A DNA stretch of 64,000 nucleotides. Source: Limnohabitans sp. (lineage in GTDB: Bacteria > Pseudomonadota > Gammaproteobacteria > Burkholderiales > Burkholderiaceae_C). Made by a program: the position numbers and the translations under genes. The stretch lies in contig VERE01000011.1 of assembly GCA_018882835.1 (NCBI GenBank), positions 1 through 64,000 on the forward strand, given 5' to 3'. The notes beneath the pieces were generated by a model. It did not search any database. It saw only the letters and a list, made by a program, of their open reading frames with translations, and was not told the origin of the DNA. This document shows, piece by piece, positions 27,050-36,205 of the stretch. Positions within the stretch are counted from its first letter, which is position 1. Every line of letters begins with the position of its first letter.

Positions 27050-27082
27050 CTCATTCAAACCAACACCGCGTAGGAGGCCTTT

Positions 27083-27757
27083 GTGATTGAACAACCCAAG
27101 CTCACCGCCCGCCAGCAACAAATTCTGGATTTGATCCAGAGCGCCATTGCAAGAACCGGTGCGCCGCCCACGCGTGCTGAAATAGCCTCAGAGCTTGGCT
27201 TCAAATCGGCCAACGCAGCCGAAGAACACCTTCAAGCCCTGGCCCGCAAAGGCGTCATCGAATTGGTCAGTGGTACCTCGCGCGGCATTCGCCTGAAAAC
27301 CGAAACCTTGCGTTCCCTGAATGAGTCCCGCATCAAGCAATACACCTTGCCCCTGCAGAGTCTGGCGCAACTGGCACTGCCTTTGGTCGGCCGCGTGGCC
27401 GCCGGTTCGCCCATCCTCGCGCAAGAGCACGTCGACCAAACCTATTACCTGGAAAGCAGCCTGTTTCAGCGCAAGCCCGACTACCTGCTCAAGGTGCGAG
27501 GTATGTCCATGCGCGACGCCGGCATCATGGACGGCGACCTGTTGGCGGTACAAGCCACGCGCGACGCCAAGAATGGGCAAATCGTGGTCGCACGATTGGG
27601 CGAAGAAGTCACCGTGAAACGTTTTCGCCGCAACAAAGAAGTCATCGAGTTGCACGCCGAAAACCCCGATTACCAAACGATTGTGGTCGAACCGGGCGAG
27701 CCTTTCGAAATCGAAGGCCTTGCCGTTGGCCTGATCCGTAACACCATGCTGATGTAA
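27083..27757 (+). CDS. lexA: SOS repressor LexA
   Basis: LexA represses the SOS regulon and self-cleaves when RecA filaments form. The 224-aa protein starts at GTG (27083), with AGGAGG 5 nt upstream. The N-terminal winged helix contains [10 protein letters not shown] and [23 protein letters not shown]. The cleavage site Ala107-Gly108 (VAAGSP) and the catalytic Ser142 (GMSM) and Lys179 (VTVKRF) are all intact. Two SOS boxes precede it. A small ORF follows 11 bp downstream and is probably on the same transcript. Confidence 0.97.
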   Translation: MIEQPKLTARQQQILDLIQSAIARTGAPPTRAEIASELGFKSANAAEEHLQALARKGVIELVSGTSRGIRLKTETLRSLNESRIKQYTLPLQSLAQLALPLVGRVAAGSPILAQEHVDQTYYLESSLFQRKPDYLLKVRGMSMRDAGIMDGDLLAVQATRDAKNGQIVVARLGEEVTVKRFRRNKEVIELHAENPDYQTIVVEPGEPFEIEGLAVGLIRNTMLM

Positions 27758-27768
27758 GGAGACACACC

Positions 27769-28053
27769 ATGAGCCTCGCCGTTTTGGGTCTATTCCGCCT
27801 TTTCTCTCCGGTATTCAAGCCAACGCGTCACTTTTTGCCACCGCAAGCCCTGCGCGCCATTGAGCCAGGTCTGACCGCTGAAGTCGCCGCACCCGTTGCC
27901 CCCAAACCCTTGCGCATCACCCGAATTGTCGATGACACAACACCCCGCAATGCAGCAGGCCGAATGGTCATTTCCGGCAACATGAGGGAAGTTTGCGCAG
28001 AGTTGGACCGCCTGGTGGCCCTGGAATCAGCGGCAATGCACAAAAAACCCTGA
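27769..28053 (+). CDS. Small protein of unknown function, co-transcribed with lexA
   Basis: A 94-aa ORF that starts 11 bp after lexA with a good ribosome-binding site (AAGGAGA). I do not recognise a family. The N-terminal 25 residues are hydrophobic and basic, the middle is Ala/Pro-rich, and the C-terminal part (MVISGNMREVCAELDRLVAL) looks like an amphipathic helical segment. There are no membrane anchors of clear strength. The position suggests SOS induction together with lexA. A cell-division inhibitor like SulA, often next to lexA in other bacteria, is one idea, but there is no sequence evidence for it. Confidence 0.7.
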   Translation: MSLAVLGLFRLFSPVFKPTRHFLPPQALRAIEPGLTAEVAAPVAPKPLRITRIVDDTTPRNAAGRMVISGNMREVCAELDRLVALESAAMHKKP

Positions 28054-28077
28054 ACACAACAGGGCACAATCGGGGTC

Positions 28078-29085
28078 ATGAACATTGTGATCCTCGACGA
28101 CTACCAAGACGCCGTTCGCAAACTGAACTGCGCCAGCAAACTCGAAGCCTATCCCGCCAAAGTCTTTACCAACACCATCAAGGGAACCGGCCAACTGGCT
28201 GTTCGCTTGAAGGATGTTGAAATATTGGTGTTGATTCGAGAACGCACCCACATCACGCGATCCCTGATCGAAAAACTTCCGCGTTTGAGAATGATTTCTC
28301 AAACAGGCAAAGTGGGTTCGCACATTGACATGGCGGCCTGTACCGAAAGAGGTATTGCGGTTGCCGAAGGCGCCGGATCTCCCGTGGCGCCTGCCGAGCT
28401 CACCTGGGCCCTGATCATGGCGGCCATGCGACGCGTCCCCCAATACGTCAGCCATCTGAAGCATGGGGCATGGCAACAGTCCGGCTTGAAGTCGGCCTCC
28501 ATGCCTGCCAATTTTGGTTTAGGGAATGTCTTGCGAGGCAAAACATTGGGTATCTGGGGTTACGGCAAGATTGGCCAGTTGATTGCGGGCTATGGCAAAG
28601 CCTTTGGCATGCGTGTCTTGCTCTGGGGCAGCGAGGCATCACGGCAACGGGCCACCAACGATGGCTTGAATGTGGCGGAGTCCCGCGAAAGCTTCTTTGA
28701 ACAATCGGATGTGCTTTCCTTGCACTTGCGGCTGAACGATGAAACGCGCGGCATTGTCACCTCACAAGACCTGAACCGGATGAAGCCAACCGCGTTGCTG
28801 GTCAACACTTCCCGCGCCGAGTTGATCGAGCCAGACGCCCTGATTGCGGGCTTGAACCGAGGGCGCCCGGGCATGGCTGCCATCGACGTCTTCGAAAGCG
28901 AGCCCATTCTTCAAGGACATGCTTTGCTGCGGCTGGAAAATTGCGTCTGCACGCCCCACATTGGATATGTCGAGCAAGACAGCTATGAGCTCTATTTCGG
29001 GACGGCTTTTGACAACGTGGTCAATTACATCAAGGGGACGCCGACCAATATCGTGAACCCCGGCGCACTTCAGATGCGCCGGTGA
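28078..29085 (+). CDS. D-2-hydroxyacid dehydrogenase family protein
   Basis: A 335-aa NAD-dependent dehydrogenase of the D-isomer-specific 2-hydroxyacid family. The nucleotide fold has LGIWGYGKIGQLIAGYG (GxGxxG), and the catalytic trio is Arg in NTSRAELIE, Glu in FESEP and His in TPHIGYV. Substrate specificity (phosphoglycerate, hydroxypyruvate or another 2-oxoacid) cannot be decided. No serine-synthesis genes are near. It starts 24 bp after the small ORF and is convergent with the GST gene. Confidence 0.88.
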   Translation: MNIVILDDYQDAVRKLNCASKLEAYPAKVFTNTIKGTGQLAVRLKDVEILVLIRERTHITRSLIEKLPRLRMISQTGKVGSHIDMAACTERGIAVAEGAGSPVAPAELTWALIMAAMRRVPQYVSHLKHGAWQQSGLKSASMPANFGLGNVLRGKTLGIWGYGKIGQLIAGYGKAFGMRVLLWGSEASRQRATNDGLNVAESRESFFEQSDVLSLHLRLNDETRGIVTSQDLNRMKPTALLVNTSRAELIEPDALIAGLNRGRPGMAAIDVFESEPILQGHALLRLENCVCTPHIGYVEQDSYELYFGTAFDNVVNYIKGTPTNIVNPGALQMRR

Positions 29086-29097
29086 TTCTTCTCGCAG

Positions 29098-29757
29098 TTA
29101 CTTTTTAGCGCGCAAGGCTGCCATTTCCTCAGCATTGACCTTGCGGTCTGCGTTGACGCGCTGCATGGTGGGGCGCTCCTCAATGCGCTTCACATACTCT
29201 TTGACAGGCAGACCTGCCAGCATATCCTCGCCCAACACCCGCTTGGTGGCGCTGGAGACCAAGGGCAAATGAATCACAGCGGCGCAATCGGCAAGGGTGA
29301 ATTCAGAGCCTGCGACATAGGGGGTAAATTTCGCCAACTTGGAGAAAGCTGCGATGCCTTTGGTCAACTGTTTGCGAACACGCTCCTTGGTCTCATCCGA
29401 AACAGTTCCCCCAAAGAAGGCTTGCGCATACAACTCACGCGCCACCAATTCCAGGTGAAGCTCCAGGTACACAATCAACTCACGAACCTTGCCCGCTTGA
29501 AAAGGATCCGCTGGCAACAAGGCGTGCTGCGGATATTTTTGCTCGATGTACTCCGCGCAGGCCATAGACTCTGAGATACATCCATCTGGCGTCTCAATAA
29601 ACGGTACCTTCCCCATAGGCGACCGCTCCATCAAACGCGGATGCGTGTTCCCCACCCACACCAGTTCCTCCTCAAAGGGAACGTTTTTTTCAAGCAACTG
29701 AAGCTTCAGCTTGCTGTAATAGTTGCTAACGGAAAAGCCACAAAGCTTGAGTGTCAT
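29098..29757 (-). CDS. Glutathione S-transferase family protein
   Basis: A 219-aa two-domain GST: thioredoxin-like N-terminus (MTLKLCGFSVSNYYSKLKL, with MGKVPFIETPDGCISESMAC for the glutathione site) and an all-helical C-terminus with FTLADCAAVIHLPL. I start at the ATG at 29757, 6 nt after GGAG, rather than the longer open frame that would run through the inverted repeat. The substrate is unknown. It is divergent from the acyl-CoA catabolic cluster, sharing the repeat-bearing intergenic region with it. Confidence 0.87.
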   Translation of the reverse strand: MTLKLCGFSVSNYYSKLKLQLLEKNVPFEEELVWVGNTHPRLMERSPMGKVPFIETPDGCISESMACAEYIEQKYPQHALLPADPFQAGKVRELIVYLELHLELVARELYAQAFFGGTVSDETKERVRKQLTKGIAAFSKLAKFTPYVAGSEFTLADCAAVIHLPLVSSATKRVLGEDMLAGLPVKEYVKRIEERPTMQRVNADRKVNAEEMAALRAKK

Positions 29758-29786
29758 CAATGTCTCCAAAGTGAGGTCGTTGTTAC

Positions 29787-29894
29787 ATGGGGTCAGGTCT
29801 TGAGTTTTGCCTTTTTTCTGTGGATAACTGTCCATGGGCGATCAACATTTGAGTTATCCACAGAAAAAAGGCAAAACTCAAGACCTGACCCCAT
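29787..29894. repeat. Perfect 43-bp inverted repeat with 22-bp spacer (REP/MITE-like element)
   Basis: Arms 29787-29829 and 29852-29894 are exact reverse complements over 43 bp. Each outer end reads ATGGGGTCAGGTCTTGAG, and each inner part carries a consensus DnaA-box 9-mer (29819-29827 minus, 29854-29862 plus). The GGGGTCAGGTCTT end resembles repeats linked to REP-associated tyrosine transposases, from memory. No transposase gene is in the window. It fills most of the promoter region between the GST and 3-hydroxyacyl-CoA dehydrogenase genes. Confidence 0.93.
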
Positions 29895-29916
29895 GACCGC
29901 AATTATGATGCGGGTT

Positions 29917-31437
29917 ATGAATACCATTTATTCCATCGTGGGCGTCGTTGGTGTGGGCGCAATGGGTCGAGGGATCGCCCAGATTGCCGCTCAGGCGGGG
30001 AGCACTGTTCGACTGTTTGACATGCAGCCAGAGGCCATCCGCAAGGCGCATGACGCCATCGCGGCGCAATGGGACAAGCTGGCTGAAAAGGGGCGCATCA
30101 GTCCCGAGCAGTTATCGGCTTACAAGGCGCGCCTGCAACCTGCCAATTCGTTGAAAGACTTGTCTGACTGCGACATGGTGGTGGAAGCGATTGTGGAGCG
30201 ACTGGATGTGAAGAAGTCCTTCTTCACAGAGCTGGAGGGCATTGTTTCGGAGTCGGCTGTGCTGGCCACCAACACCTCTTCGCTGTCGGTGACCGCCATT
30301 GCTGCGCCTCTGAAGCGTCCCCAACGCTTTGCCGGCTACCACTTTTTCAACCCCGTGCCGCTGATGAAGGTGGTGGAGGTGATCCCCGGCCTGAAAACAG
30401 ACCCCAAGGTATGCGAAGGCCTGACGGCCTATGCCAAACAAATGGGTCACACGCCCGTCACCGCGCAAGACACGCCTGGCTTCATCGTGAACCACGCAGG
30501 CCGTGGCTACGGCACCGAGGCTTTGCGCGTGGTGGGCGAAGGTGTGGCAGATTTCGCCACCATCGACCGCATTCTGAAAGACCAGGTCGGCTTCAAGCTC
30601 GGCCCCTTTGAATTGATGGACTTGACCGCCTTGGATGTGTCGCACCCCGTCATGGAGTCCATCTACCACCAATATTACGAAGAGCCCCGTTACCGCCCCA
30701 GCGTGATCACGGCTCAAAGGCTGGCCGGTGGCGTCTTTGGCAAGAAGGTAGGCGATGGTTTCTATGCCTACGTGGACGGCTTGGCTCAGGTGCCGCCGGA
30801 ACAAACCGTGCCGCAAGTGCAAGACATGCCGCCGGTGTGGGTCTCCTCACGTGCCGCACGCCGTGCCGACCTGCTGCAGTTGTTGAAAGACTTGGGCGCC
30901 AAAATCGAAACCGGCGCATCGCCCTCCCCGCAAGCCCTCTCGATAGTGGCCCCATTGGGATTTGATGTCACCACCGTGGCGGTGGTGGAGCGACTGGACC
31001 CGGCGCGCACGGTAGGCATTGACATGCTGTTTGAAGACCGGGGCACACGCCGCCGTGTGCTGGCCACCAACCCCGCCACCCGCCAAGACATGCGCGATGC
31101 CGCCCATGCCCTGTTTGCGCGTGATGGCAAAGCCGTGAGCGTGATCCGCGACAGCGGCGGCTTTGTGACCCAGCGGGTGGTCGCCACCATCGTGAACATT
31201 GCCTGCGACATTTGCCAGCAACAAATTTGCAGCCCGCAAGACCTGGAAACCGCCGTGACTTTGGGCCTGGGCTACCCCATGGGCCCTTTGGCCATGGGCG
31301 ACAAACTGGGGCCTGACAATGTGCTGGAGACCCTGTTCAACCTGCAAACGGTCTATGGCGACCCCCGTTACCGTCCCAGCGCCTGGCTGCGTCGTCGCGG
31401 CGCCATTGGCCTGAGCCTCATGCACCAAGAAGCCTGA
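29917..31437 (+). CDS. 3-hydroxyacyl-CoA dehydrogenase (PaaH-like)
   Basis: A 506-aa NAD-dependent enzyme oxidising 3-hydroxyacyl-CoA to 3-oxoacyl-CoA. The Rossmann motif is VVGVGAMGRGIAQ (about 10-22), followed by ATNTSSLSVTAIA and GYHFFNPVPLMKVVEVI with the catalytic His. The C-terminal dimerisation domain is present twice, as in the long PaaH/PaaC type. I start at the ATG at 29917; in-frame ATGs at 29893, 29905 and 29908 are possible, the first created by the end of the inverted repeat. The next gene (enoyl-CoA hydratase) follows in 22 bp. Confidence 0.9.
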   Translation: MNTIYSIVGVVGVGAMGRGIAQIAAQAGSTVRLFDMQPEAIRKAHDAIAAQWDKLAEKGRISPEQLSAYKARLQPANSLKDLSDCDMVVEAIVERLDVKKSFFTELEGIVSESAVLATNTSSLSVTAIAAPLKRPQRFAGYHFFNPVPLMKVVEVIPGLKTDPKVCEGLTAYAKQMGHTPVTAQDTPGFIVNHAGRGYGTEALRVVGEGVADFATIDRILKDQVGFKLGPFELMDLTALDVSHPVMESIYHQYYEEPRYRPSVITAQRLAGGVFGKKVGDGFYAYVDGLAQVPPEQTVPQVQDMPPVWVSSRAARRADLLQLLKDLGAKIETGASPSPQALSIVAPLGFDVTTVAVVERLDPARTVGIDMLFEDRGTRRRVLATNPATRQDMRDAAHALFARDGKAVSVIRDSGGFVTQRVVATIVNIACDICQQQICSPQDLETAVTLGLGYPMGPLAMGDKLGPDNVLETLFNLQTVYGDPRYRPSAWLRRRGAIGLSLMHQEA

Positions 31438-31459
31438 CACCCACGGAGGGAACCGAAGC

Positions 31460-32242
31460 ATGCCGTCACAACTCAAAAGCGCAAGCCAGGGACAAACGCT
31501 GATTCTGACCCTCTCCAACCCCGAATACCGCAACGCGCTGGGGCCCGAGATTTATGCCGCCGGCATTGAGGCCTTGAGCGTGGCAGAGTCGAACCCGGAA
31601 ATTCACAGCGTCATCCTCACGGGTGAAGGGGAACACTTCTGTGCGGGCGGCAACCTGAATCGCCTGCTGGCGAACCGCGACAAACCGCCCGAGCATCAAG
31701 CCCAGAGCATTGAAGGCTTGCACAGCTGGATGGAGGCGATTCGCACCTTCCCCAAGCCCGTCATCGCCGCGGTCGAAGGTGCAGCCGCTGGCGCAGGTTT
31801 CTCTGTGGTCTTGATGTGCGATATGGTCGTCGCAGCCCGCAACAGCGTGTTCGTCATGGCCTACAGCAGCGTGGGCCTGTCGCCCGACGGCGGCGCCACC
31901 TGGAGCCTGGGCCGCAACCTGCCGCGCGCCATCAGTTCGGAAATTTTGCTGCTGGGTGAGCGCATCGGCGCCGAACGCATGCACGCGCTGGGCTGTGTCA
32001 ACCGCGTCACCGAGCCTGGGCACGCATTGACCGAAGCCTTGGCCATGGCCGAGCGCATCAATGCGCGTGCCAGCAACGCCATGAGCAGCATCAAAGAATT
32101 GCTCGACGCCTCCGTGGACAACGACATGAACACCCACCTGGCCGCCGAGCGTGACCACTTTGTTCGCAACCTGCACCACCCCAATGGAGGCATTGGGATC
32201 AACGCTTTTCTGAACAAGCAAAAGCCTCACTACAAATCCTGA
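31460..32242 (+). CDS. Enoyl-CoA hydratase/isomerase family protein
   Basis: A 260-aa crotonase-fold protein. The CoA oxyanion-hole segments are GEHFCAGGNLNRLL (about 58-71) and AVEGAAAGAGFSVVL (about 105-119). The usual hydratase glutamates are not obvious in YSSVGLSPDGGATWSL, where Asp replaces Glu, so it may be an isomerase, hydrolase or alternative hydratase rather than a classical enoyl-CoA hydratase. GGAGGGAA precedes the ATG. It is probably in one operon with the dehydrogenase before it. Confidence 0.87.
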   Translation: MPSQLKSASQGQTLILTLSNPEYRNALGPEIYAAGIEALSVAESNPEIHSVILTGEGEHFCAGGNLNRLLANRDKPPEHQAQSIEGLHSWMEAIRTFPKPVIAAVEGAAAGAGFSVVLMCDMVVAARNSVFVMAYSSVGLSPDGGATWSLGRNLPRAISSEILLLGERIGAERMHALGCVNRVTEPGHALTEALAMAERINARASNAMSSIKELLDASVDNDMNTHLAAERDHFVRNLHHPNGGIGINAFLNKQKPHYKS

Positions 32243-32370
32243 ATCCTTGCGTGAACCTGAGCGCCATCCCCGAGGATGAGCCATTCAGACACGCAGGTGA
32301 CAACCCTAGGATACGCGCTTGGTCTCCGGCGCGACAATGAATCTTCAATTGGTCACACACAAGACAGCCC

Positions 32371-33090
32371 ATGGACGACCCTATTCTTACGATCGAGGAA
32401 AGAGAAGCCATCAACGCAGGTCGTTGGTTTTCTTCCCTGTCCCCTTCACTCCGACATGACATTCTTCGATGCGCTTACGTCAAACGTTGCAAAGATGGCG
32501 ACCTGATCGCCGCACGCGGCGACCCACCCGAGGAATGGATGGCGTGCGCCAAAGGCGCCGTGCGTGTCAGCTCGACCTCGCTGTCGGGCAAACAAATCAC
32601 CTTCACCTATGTCGAGCCCGGCATCTGGTTTGGCGATGTGGCCATACTGGACGGCGACCGTCGCACACACGATGTGTATGCGCATGGCGAAACCACCATT
32701 CTGTGTGTGGCCAAGGCAGACTTCCAAAAAATTCTCTCCCAGCACGTCGAGTTCTACGAAGCCATGTTGCGCTTGCAAGCGCGTCGCATCCGGCAGCTGT
32801 TTGGCTTGGTGGAAGACCTCAACACCTTGCCCTTGCGATCGCGTCTGGCCAAGCAACTGTTGCACCTGGCGCGCAGCTACGGGGTGCCCTCGCTGGCCAA
32901 TGGCCAGGAAATCCGGATTGGTTTGCATCTGGCGCAAGAAGAGCTGGCCCAATTGTTGGGCGCGTCGCGTCAGCGTGTGAACCAGGAACTCAAAGCCATG
33001 GAACGCGAGGAAGCCATTCGCATCGAAGCGGGCGGCTTGGTGATCCGCGACCGACAAGGCCTGATGCGCATCAGCGAAGCGGATATCTGA
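32371..33090 (+). CDS. Crp/Fnr family transcriptional regulator
   Basis: A 239-aa regulator with an N-terminal cyclic-nucleotide-binding-type beta-barrel (DGDLIAARGDPPEEWMACAK, YVEPGIWFGDVAILDGDRR) and a C-terminal winged helix containing LAQEELAQLLGASRQRVNQE. No Fnr-type cysteine cluster is visible, so oxygen sensing through iron-sulfur is unlikely; the ligand is unknown. It lies between the beta-oxidation genes and the kinase/dehydrogenase pair, 1 bp before the latter, and probably controls the cluster. Confidence 0.9.
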   Translation: MDDPILTIEEREAINAGRWFSSLSPSLRHDILRCAYVKRCKDGDLIAARGDPPEEWMACAKGAVRVSSTSLSGKQITFTYVEPGIWFGDVAILDGDRRTHDVYAHGETTILCVAKADFQKILSQHVEFYEAMLRLQARRIRQLFGLVEDLNTLPLRSRLAKQLLHLARSYGVPSLANGQEIRIGLHLAQEELAQLLGASRQRVNQELKAMEREEAIRIEAGGLVIRDRQGLMRISEADI

Positions 33091-33091
33091 C

Positions 33092-34174
33092 ATGAGCGCC
33101 AACGACAACTTTGTGGGCACCCGCCCGGTCAGCGAAGCACATCAGTTCGATGTGGGCGCATTGGAAGCCTGGCTGAAACAACACATGCCTGGCTTTGCCG
33201 GCCCCTTGAGCGTGGAAATGTTCAAGGGCGGTCAGTCCAACCCCACTTTCAAGCTCATCACACCTGGCGCCAGCTATGTGATGCGTGCCAAGCCCGGCCC
33301 CGTGGCCAAACTGTTGCCCTCGGCCCATGCCGTGGAGCGCGAGTTTGCCGTGATGCGGGGCCTTTACGGCACGGCCGTCCCGGTGGCGCAGATGCATGTG
33401 CTGTGTGAAGACGAGTCGGTGATCGGCCGCGCGTTTTATGTCATGGAGTTTGTGCAAGGCCGCGTGCTTTGGGACCAGTCGCTGCCCGACATGAGCAAGC
33501 AACAACGGCGTGACATCTACAATGAGATGAACCGTGTCATTGCCGCCTTGCACAGCGTGCCCTATGCCGAGCGTGGCCTGGAAAACTTTGGCAAGCCAGG
33601 CAATTACTTCGAGCGCCAGATTGGCCGCTGGAGCAAGCAATACATCGCCTCCATCACCCAGCCCATTCCAGAAATGGACAAGCTCATGGAATGGCTGCCG
33701 GCCAACATGCCTGACAGCGCACGCGATGGCCGCACCAGCATTGTTCACGGCGACTACCGCCTGGACAACATGATGTTCCACCCGACCGAACCGCGGGTGC
33801 TGGCGGTGCTCGACTGGGAGCTGTCCACTCTGGGCCATCCACTGGCCGACTTCAGTTACCACTGCATGGCCTGGCACATCCCGCCGGGCACTTTCCGTGG
33901 CATTGGCGGCGTGGATGTGGCGAGCCTGGGCATCCCAACGGAAGAAGAGTACATCCGCATGTATTGCGACCGCACCGGTTTCACAACACCACAAGCCTTG
34001 CAGGCCGAGTGGAATTTCTACCTGGCCTACAACATGTTCCGTTTGGCTGCGATTTTGCAAGGCATTGCCAAACGCGTGGAAATGGGCACCGCGTCCAGTG
34101 CCCAGGCCAAAGCCTCGGGCGCTGGCGCCAAACCCATGGCCGAGCTGGCCTGGAAAGCCGCTCAGCAAGCCTGA
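33092..34174 (+). CDS. APH-fold phosphotransferase family protein (ACAD10/11 N-terminal domain type)
   Basis: A 360-aa small-molecule kinase of the aminoglycoside phosphotransferase fold. The Brenner motif is IVHGDYRLDNMMFHP (catalytic Asp), with VLDWELSTLGHPLADFSYH as the metal-binding Asp motif. In animals this domain is fused to an acyl-CoA dehydrogenase in ACAD10 and ACAD11, where it phosphorylates 4-hydroxyacyl-CoA. Here the dehydrogenase is the next gene, 35 bp on. LvaA of the Pseudomonas levulinate pathway is a functional parallel. It is not an antibiotic-resistance gene by context. Confidence 0.88.
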   Translation: MSANDNFVGTRPVSEAHQFDVGALEAWLKQHMPGFAGPLSVEMFKGGQSNPTFKLITPGASYVMRAKPGPVAKLLPSAHAVEREFAVMRGLYGTAVPVAQMHVLCEDESVIGRAFYVMEFVQGRVLWDQSLPDMSKQQRRDIYNEMNRVIAALHSVPYAERGLENFGKPGNYFERQIGRWSKQYIASITQPIPEMDKLMEWLPANMPDSARDGRTSIVHGDYRLDNMMFHPTEPRVLAVLDWELSTLGHPLADFSYHCMAWHIPPGTFRGIGGVDVASLGIPTEEEYIRMYCDRTGFTTPQALQAEWNFYLAYNMFRLAAILQGIAKRVEMGTASSAQAKASGAGAKPMAELAWKAAQQA

Positions 34175-34209
34175 TTTTTTTAATCTGACCCTCAACTCTG
34201 GAGAGAACC

Positions 34210-35472
34210 ATGAATTTCGACTACACCGACAAAGTCAAGGAGCTGCAAGGCCGGCTCCTGGCCTTCATGGACAAACATATTTACCCCAACGAAAAGCGTT
34301 TCTTTGCCGAAATCGAAGCCAACCGCGCCAAGGGCAACCCCTGGGTTCCCACCGCCATCGTGGAAGAGCTCAAACCCAAGGCGCGCGCCGAAGGTTTGTG
34401 GAATCTGTTCATTCCGCACAGCAAGCGTGCCCCCGAGGGTTTGTCCAACCTGGAGTACGCGCCCCTGTGCGAAATCATGGGTCGTGTGCCCTTCGCGGCC
34501 GAGGTGTTCAATTGCTCGGCGCCCGACACCGGCAACATGGAAACCCTCGAGCGCTACGCCAGCGAGCACATCAAGGACGAATGGCTCGAGCCCCTGCTGC
34601 GAGGTGAAATCCGCTCTGCCTTTCTGATGACAGAGCCTGATGTGGCCTCATCGGATGCCACCAACATCCAGTGCCGCATCGAGCGCGATGGCGACCACTA
34701 TGTGATCAACGGCCGCAAGTGGTGGAGCTCCGGCGCTGGTGACCCACGGTGTGCCGTCTACATCGTCATGGGCAAGACCGACCCGGAAGCCCCCCGCCAC
34801 TCGCAGCAGAGCATGATTGTGGTGCCAGCCAACAGCCCGGGCGTCACCGTGGTGCGTCCGCTGTCGGTGTTCGGCTACGACGATGCCCCGCACGGCCACA
34901 TGGAAGTGATCCTGAAAAACGTGCGCGTGCCTGCGGGCAATTTGTTGCTGGGCGAAGGCCGTGGCTTCGAGATCGCCCAAGGCCGCCTTGGCCCGGGCCG
35001 CATTCACCATTGCATGCGCTCGATTGGCGTGGCCGAGCGTGCGCTGGAATTGATGTGCAAGCGACTGAACAGCCGCGTGGCGTTTGGCAAGCCGGTATCG
35101 GCCCAGGGCGTTTGGCACGAGCGCATTGCCGAGTCGCGCATCATGATCGAGCAAGCGCGCTTGCTGACCTTGAAAGCAGCCTACATGATGGACACGGTGG
35201 GCAACAAGATTGCACGCACCGAAATCGCCATGATCAAGGTGATCGCGCCCAACATGGCGACCCAGATCATCGACTGGGCCATTCAGGCCCACGGTGCGGG
35301 GGGCGTCAGTGGCGACTTCCCCCTGGCCTACGCTTATGCGCATCAGCGCACCTTGCGCCTGGCCGATGGTCCGGACGAAGTGCACCGCAATGCAATCGCC
35401 AAGCTGGAACTGGCGCGCCACATTGCGACCGCGCCTCAAGACGTCGAAATGCCCATCACCCGCGGTAGCTGA
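34210..35472 (+). CDS. Acyl-CoA dehydrogenase family protein, ACAD10/11 type
   Basis: A 420-aa FAD enzyme of the ACAD fold, with [18 protein letters not shown] and [16 protein letters not shown] for flavin binding. At the position of the catalytic Glu of MCAD (YEGT) it has LADGPDEVH, placing Asp386 there. This ADGP form is characteristic of ACAD10/11-like proteins, which remove phosphate from 4-phosphooxyacyl-CoA rather than performing a normal alpha-beta dehydrogenation. It follows the APH kinase by 35 bp, with GGAGAGAACC before the ATG, and both probably act in one pathway. Confidence 0.9.
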   Translation: MNFDYTDKVKELQGRLLAFMDKHIYPNEKRFFAEIEANRAKGNPWVPTAIVEELKPKARAEGLWNLFIPHSKRAPEGLSNLEYAPLCEIMGRVPFAAEVFNCSAPDTGNMETLERYASEHIKDEWLEPLLRGEIRSAFLMTEPDVASSDATNIQCRIERDGDHYVINGRKWWSSGAGDPRCAVYIVMGKTDPEAPRHSQQSMIVVPANSPGVTVVRPLSVFGYDDAPHGHMEVILKNVRVPAGNLLLGEGRGFEIAQGRLGPGRIHHCMRSIGVAERALELMCKRLNSRVAFGKPVSAQGVWHERIAESRIMIEQARLLTLKAAYMMDTVGNKIARTEIAMIKVIAPNMATQIIDWAIQAHGAGGVSGDFPLAYAYAHQRTLRLADGPDEVHRNAIAKLELARHIATAPQDVEMPITRGS

Positions 35473-35483
35473 AGGACCACCCC

Positions 35484-36188
35484 ATGATCGATGTTTACTC
35501 CTGGGCGACGCCCAACGGCCATAAAGTCCACATCATGCTGGAGGAATGTGGCCTGCGCTTGAACCGCGACTGGCGCGCCATTCCTGTGAACATCGGTCAA
35601 GGGGACCAATTCGACACCGACTTCCTGCGAATCAGTCCGAACAACAAAATTCCCGCGCTGGTCGACCCCAAGGGGCCGGATGGCAAACCCATCAGCCTGT
35701 TCGAGTCGGGCGCCATCCTGTTGTACCTCGCCGGCAAGACGGGAAAGTTCCTGCCCAAGAGCGATCGCGCCAAGTACGAGGTCCTGCAATGGCTGATGTT
35801 TCAAATGGGGGGCGTGGGGCCGATGCTGGGTCAAAACCACCATTTCCGCATCTACGCGCCGGAAAAAATCGAGTACGCCATCAATCGCTACACCAACGAA
35901 ACCAAGCGGCTTTATGGGGTGATGAACAAACGCCTGGAATCCAGCCGCTTCCTGGCTGGCAAGCAATATTCGATTGCAGACATGGCAGTCTTCCCTTGGC
36001 TGCGCAATTGGCAGAACCAAGGCATCGACTGGGCCGATTACCCCCATCTCAAAGCCTGGTTTGACGGCATTGCCGCGCGACCCGCCGTGCAACGCGGCGT
36101 ACAAGTCCTGACCGATTTGCGCAAGCCCATCACGGACGACAAAGCCCGCGAAGTCTTGTTTGGCAACACCCAGTACAAAGCCCGCTGA
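35484..36188 (+). CDS. Glutathione S-transferase, Ure2/YfcG-like
   Basis: A 234-aa GST with N-terminal MIDVYSWATPNGHKVHIML, NNKIPALVDPKGPDG and LFESGAILLYLAGKTG (glutathione site), and a helical C-terminal domain with YSIADMAVFPWLRNW. This matches the nu-class YfcG/YghU group, which often have disulfide-reductase activity. It starts 11 bp after the acyl-CoA dehydrogenase in the same operon; its role there is unknown. Confidence 0.9.
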   Translation: MIDVYSWATPNGHKVHIMLEECGLRLNRDWRAIPVNIGQGDQFDTDFLRISPNNKIPALVDPKGPDGKPISLFESGAILLYLAGKTGKFLPKSDRAKYEVLQWLMFQMGGVGPMLGQNHHFRIYAPEKIEYAINRYTNETKRLYGVMNKRLESSRFLAGKQYSIADMAVFPWLRNWQNQGIDWADYPHLKAWFDGIAARPAVQRGVQVLTDLRKPITDDKAREVLFGNTQYKAR

Positions 36189-36205
36189 GCCCGAAAGAAA
36201 ACCTC

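Noticed and set aside
33092-34174. Aminoglycoside resistance phosphotransferase
   Set aside because: The fold matches, but the adjacent ACAD10/11-type gene and the acyl-CoA operon point to a metabolic kinase.
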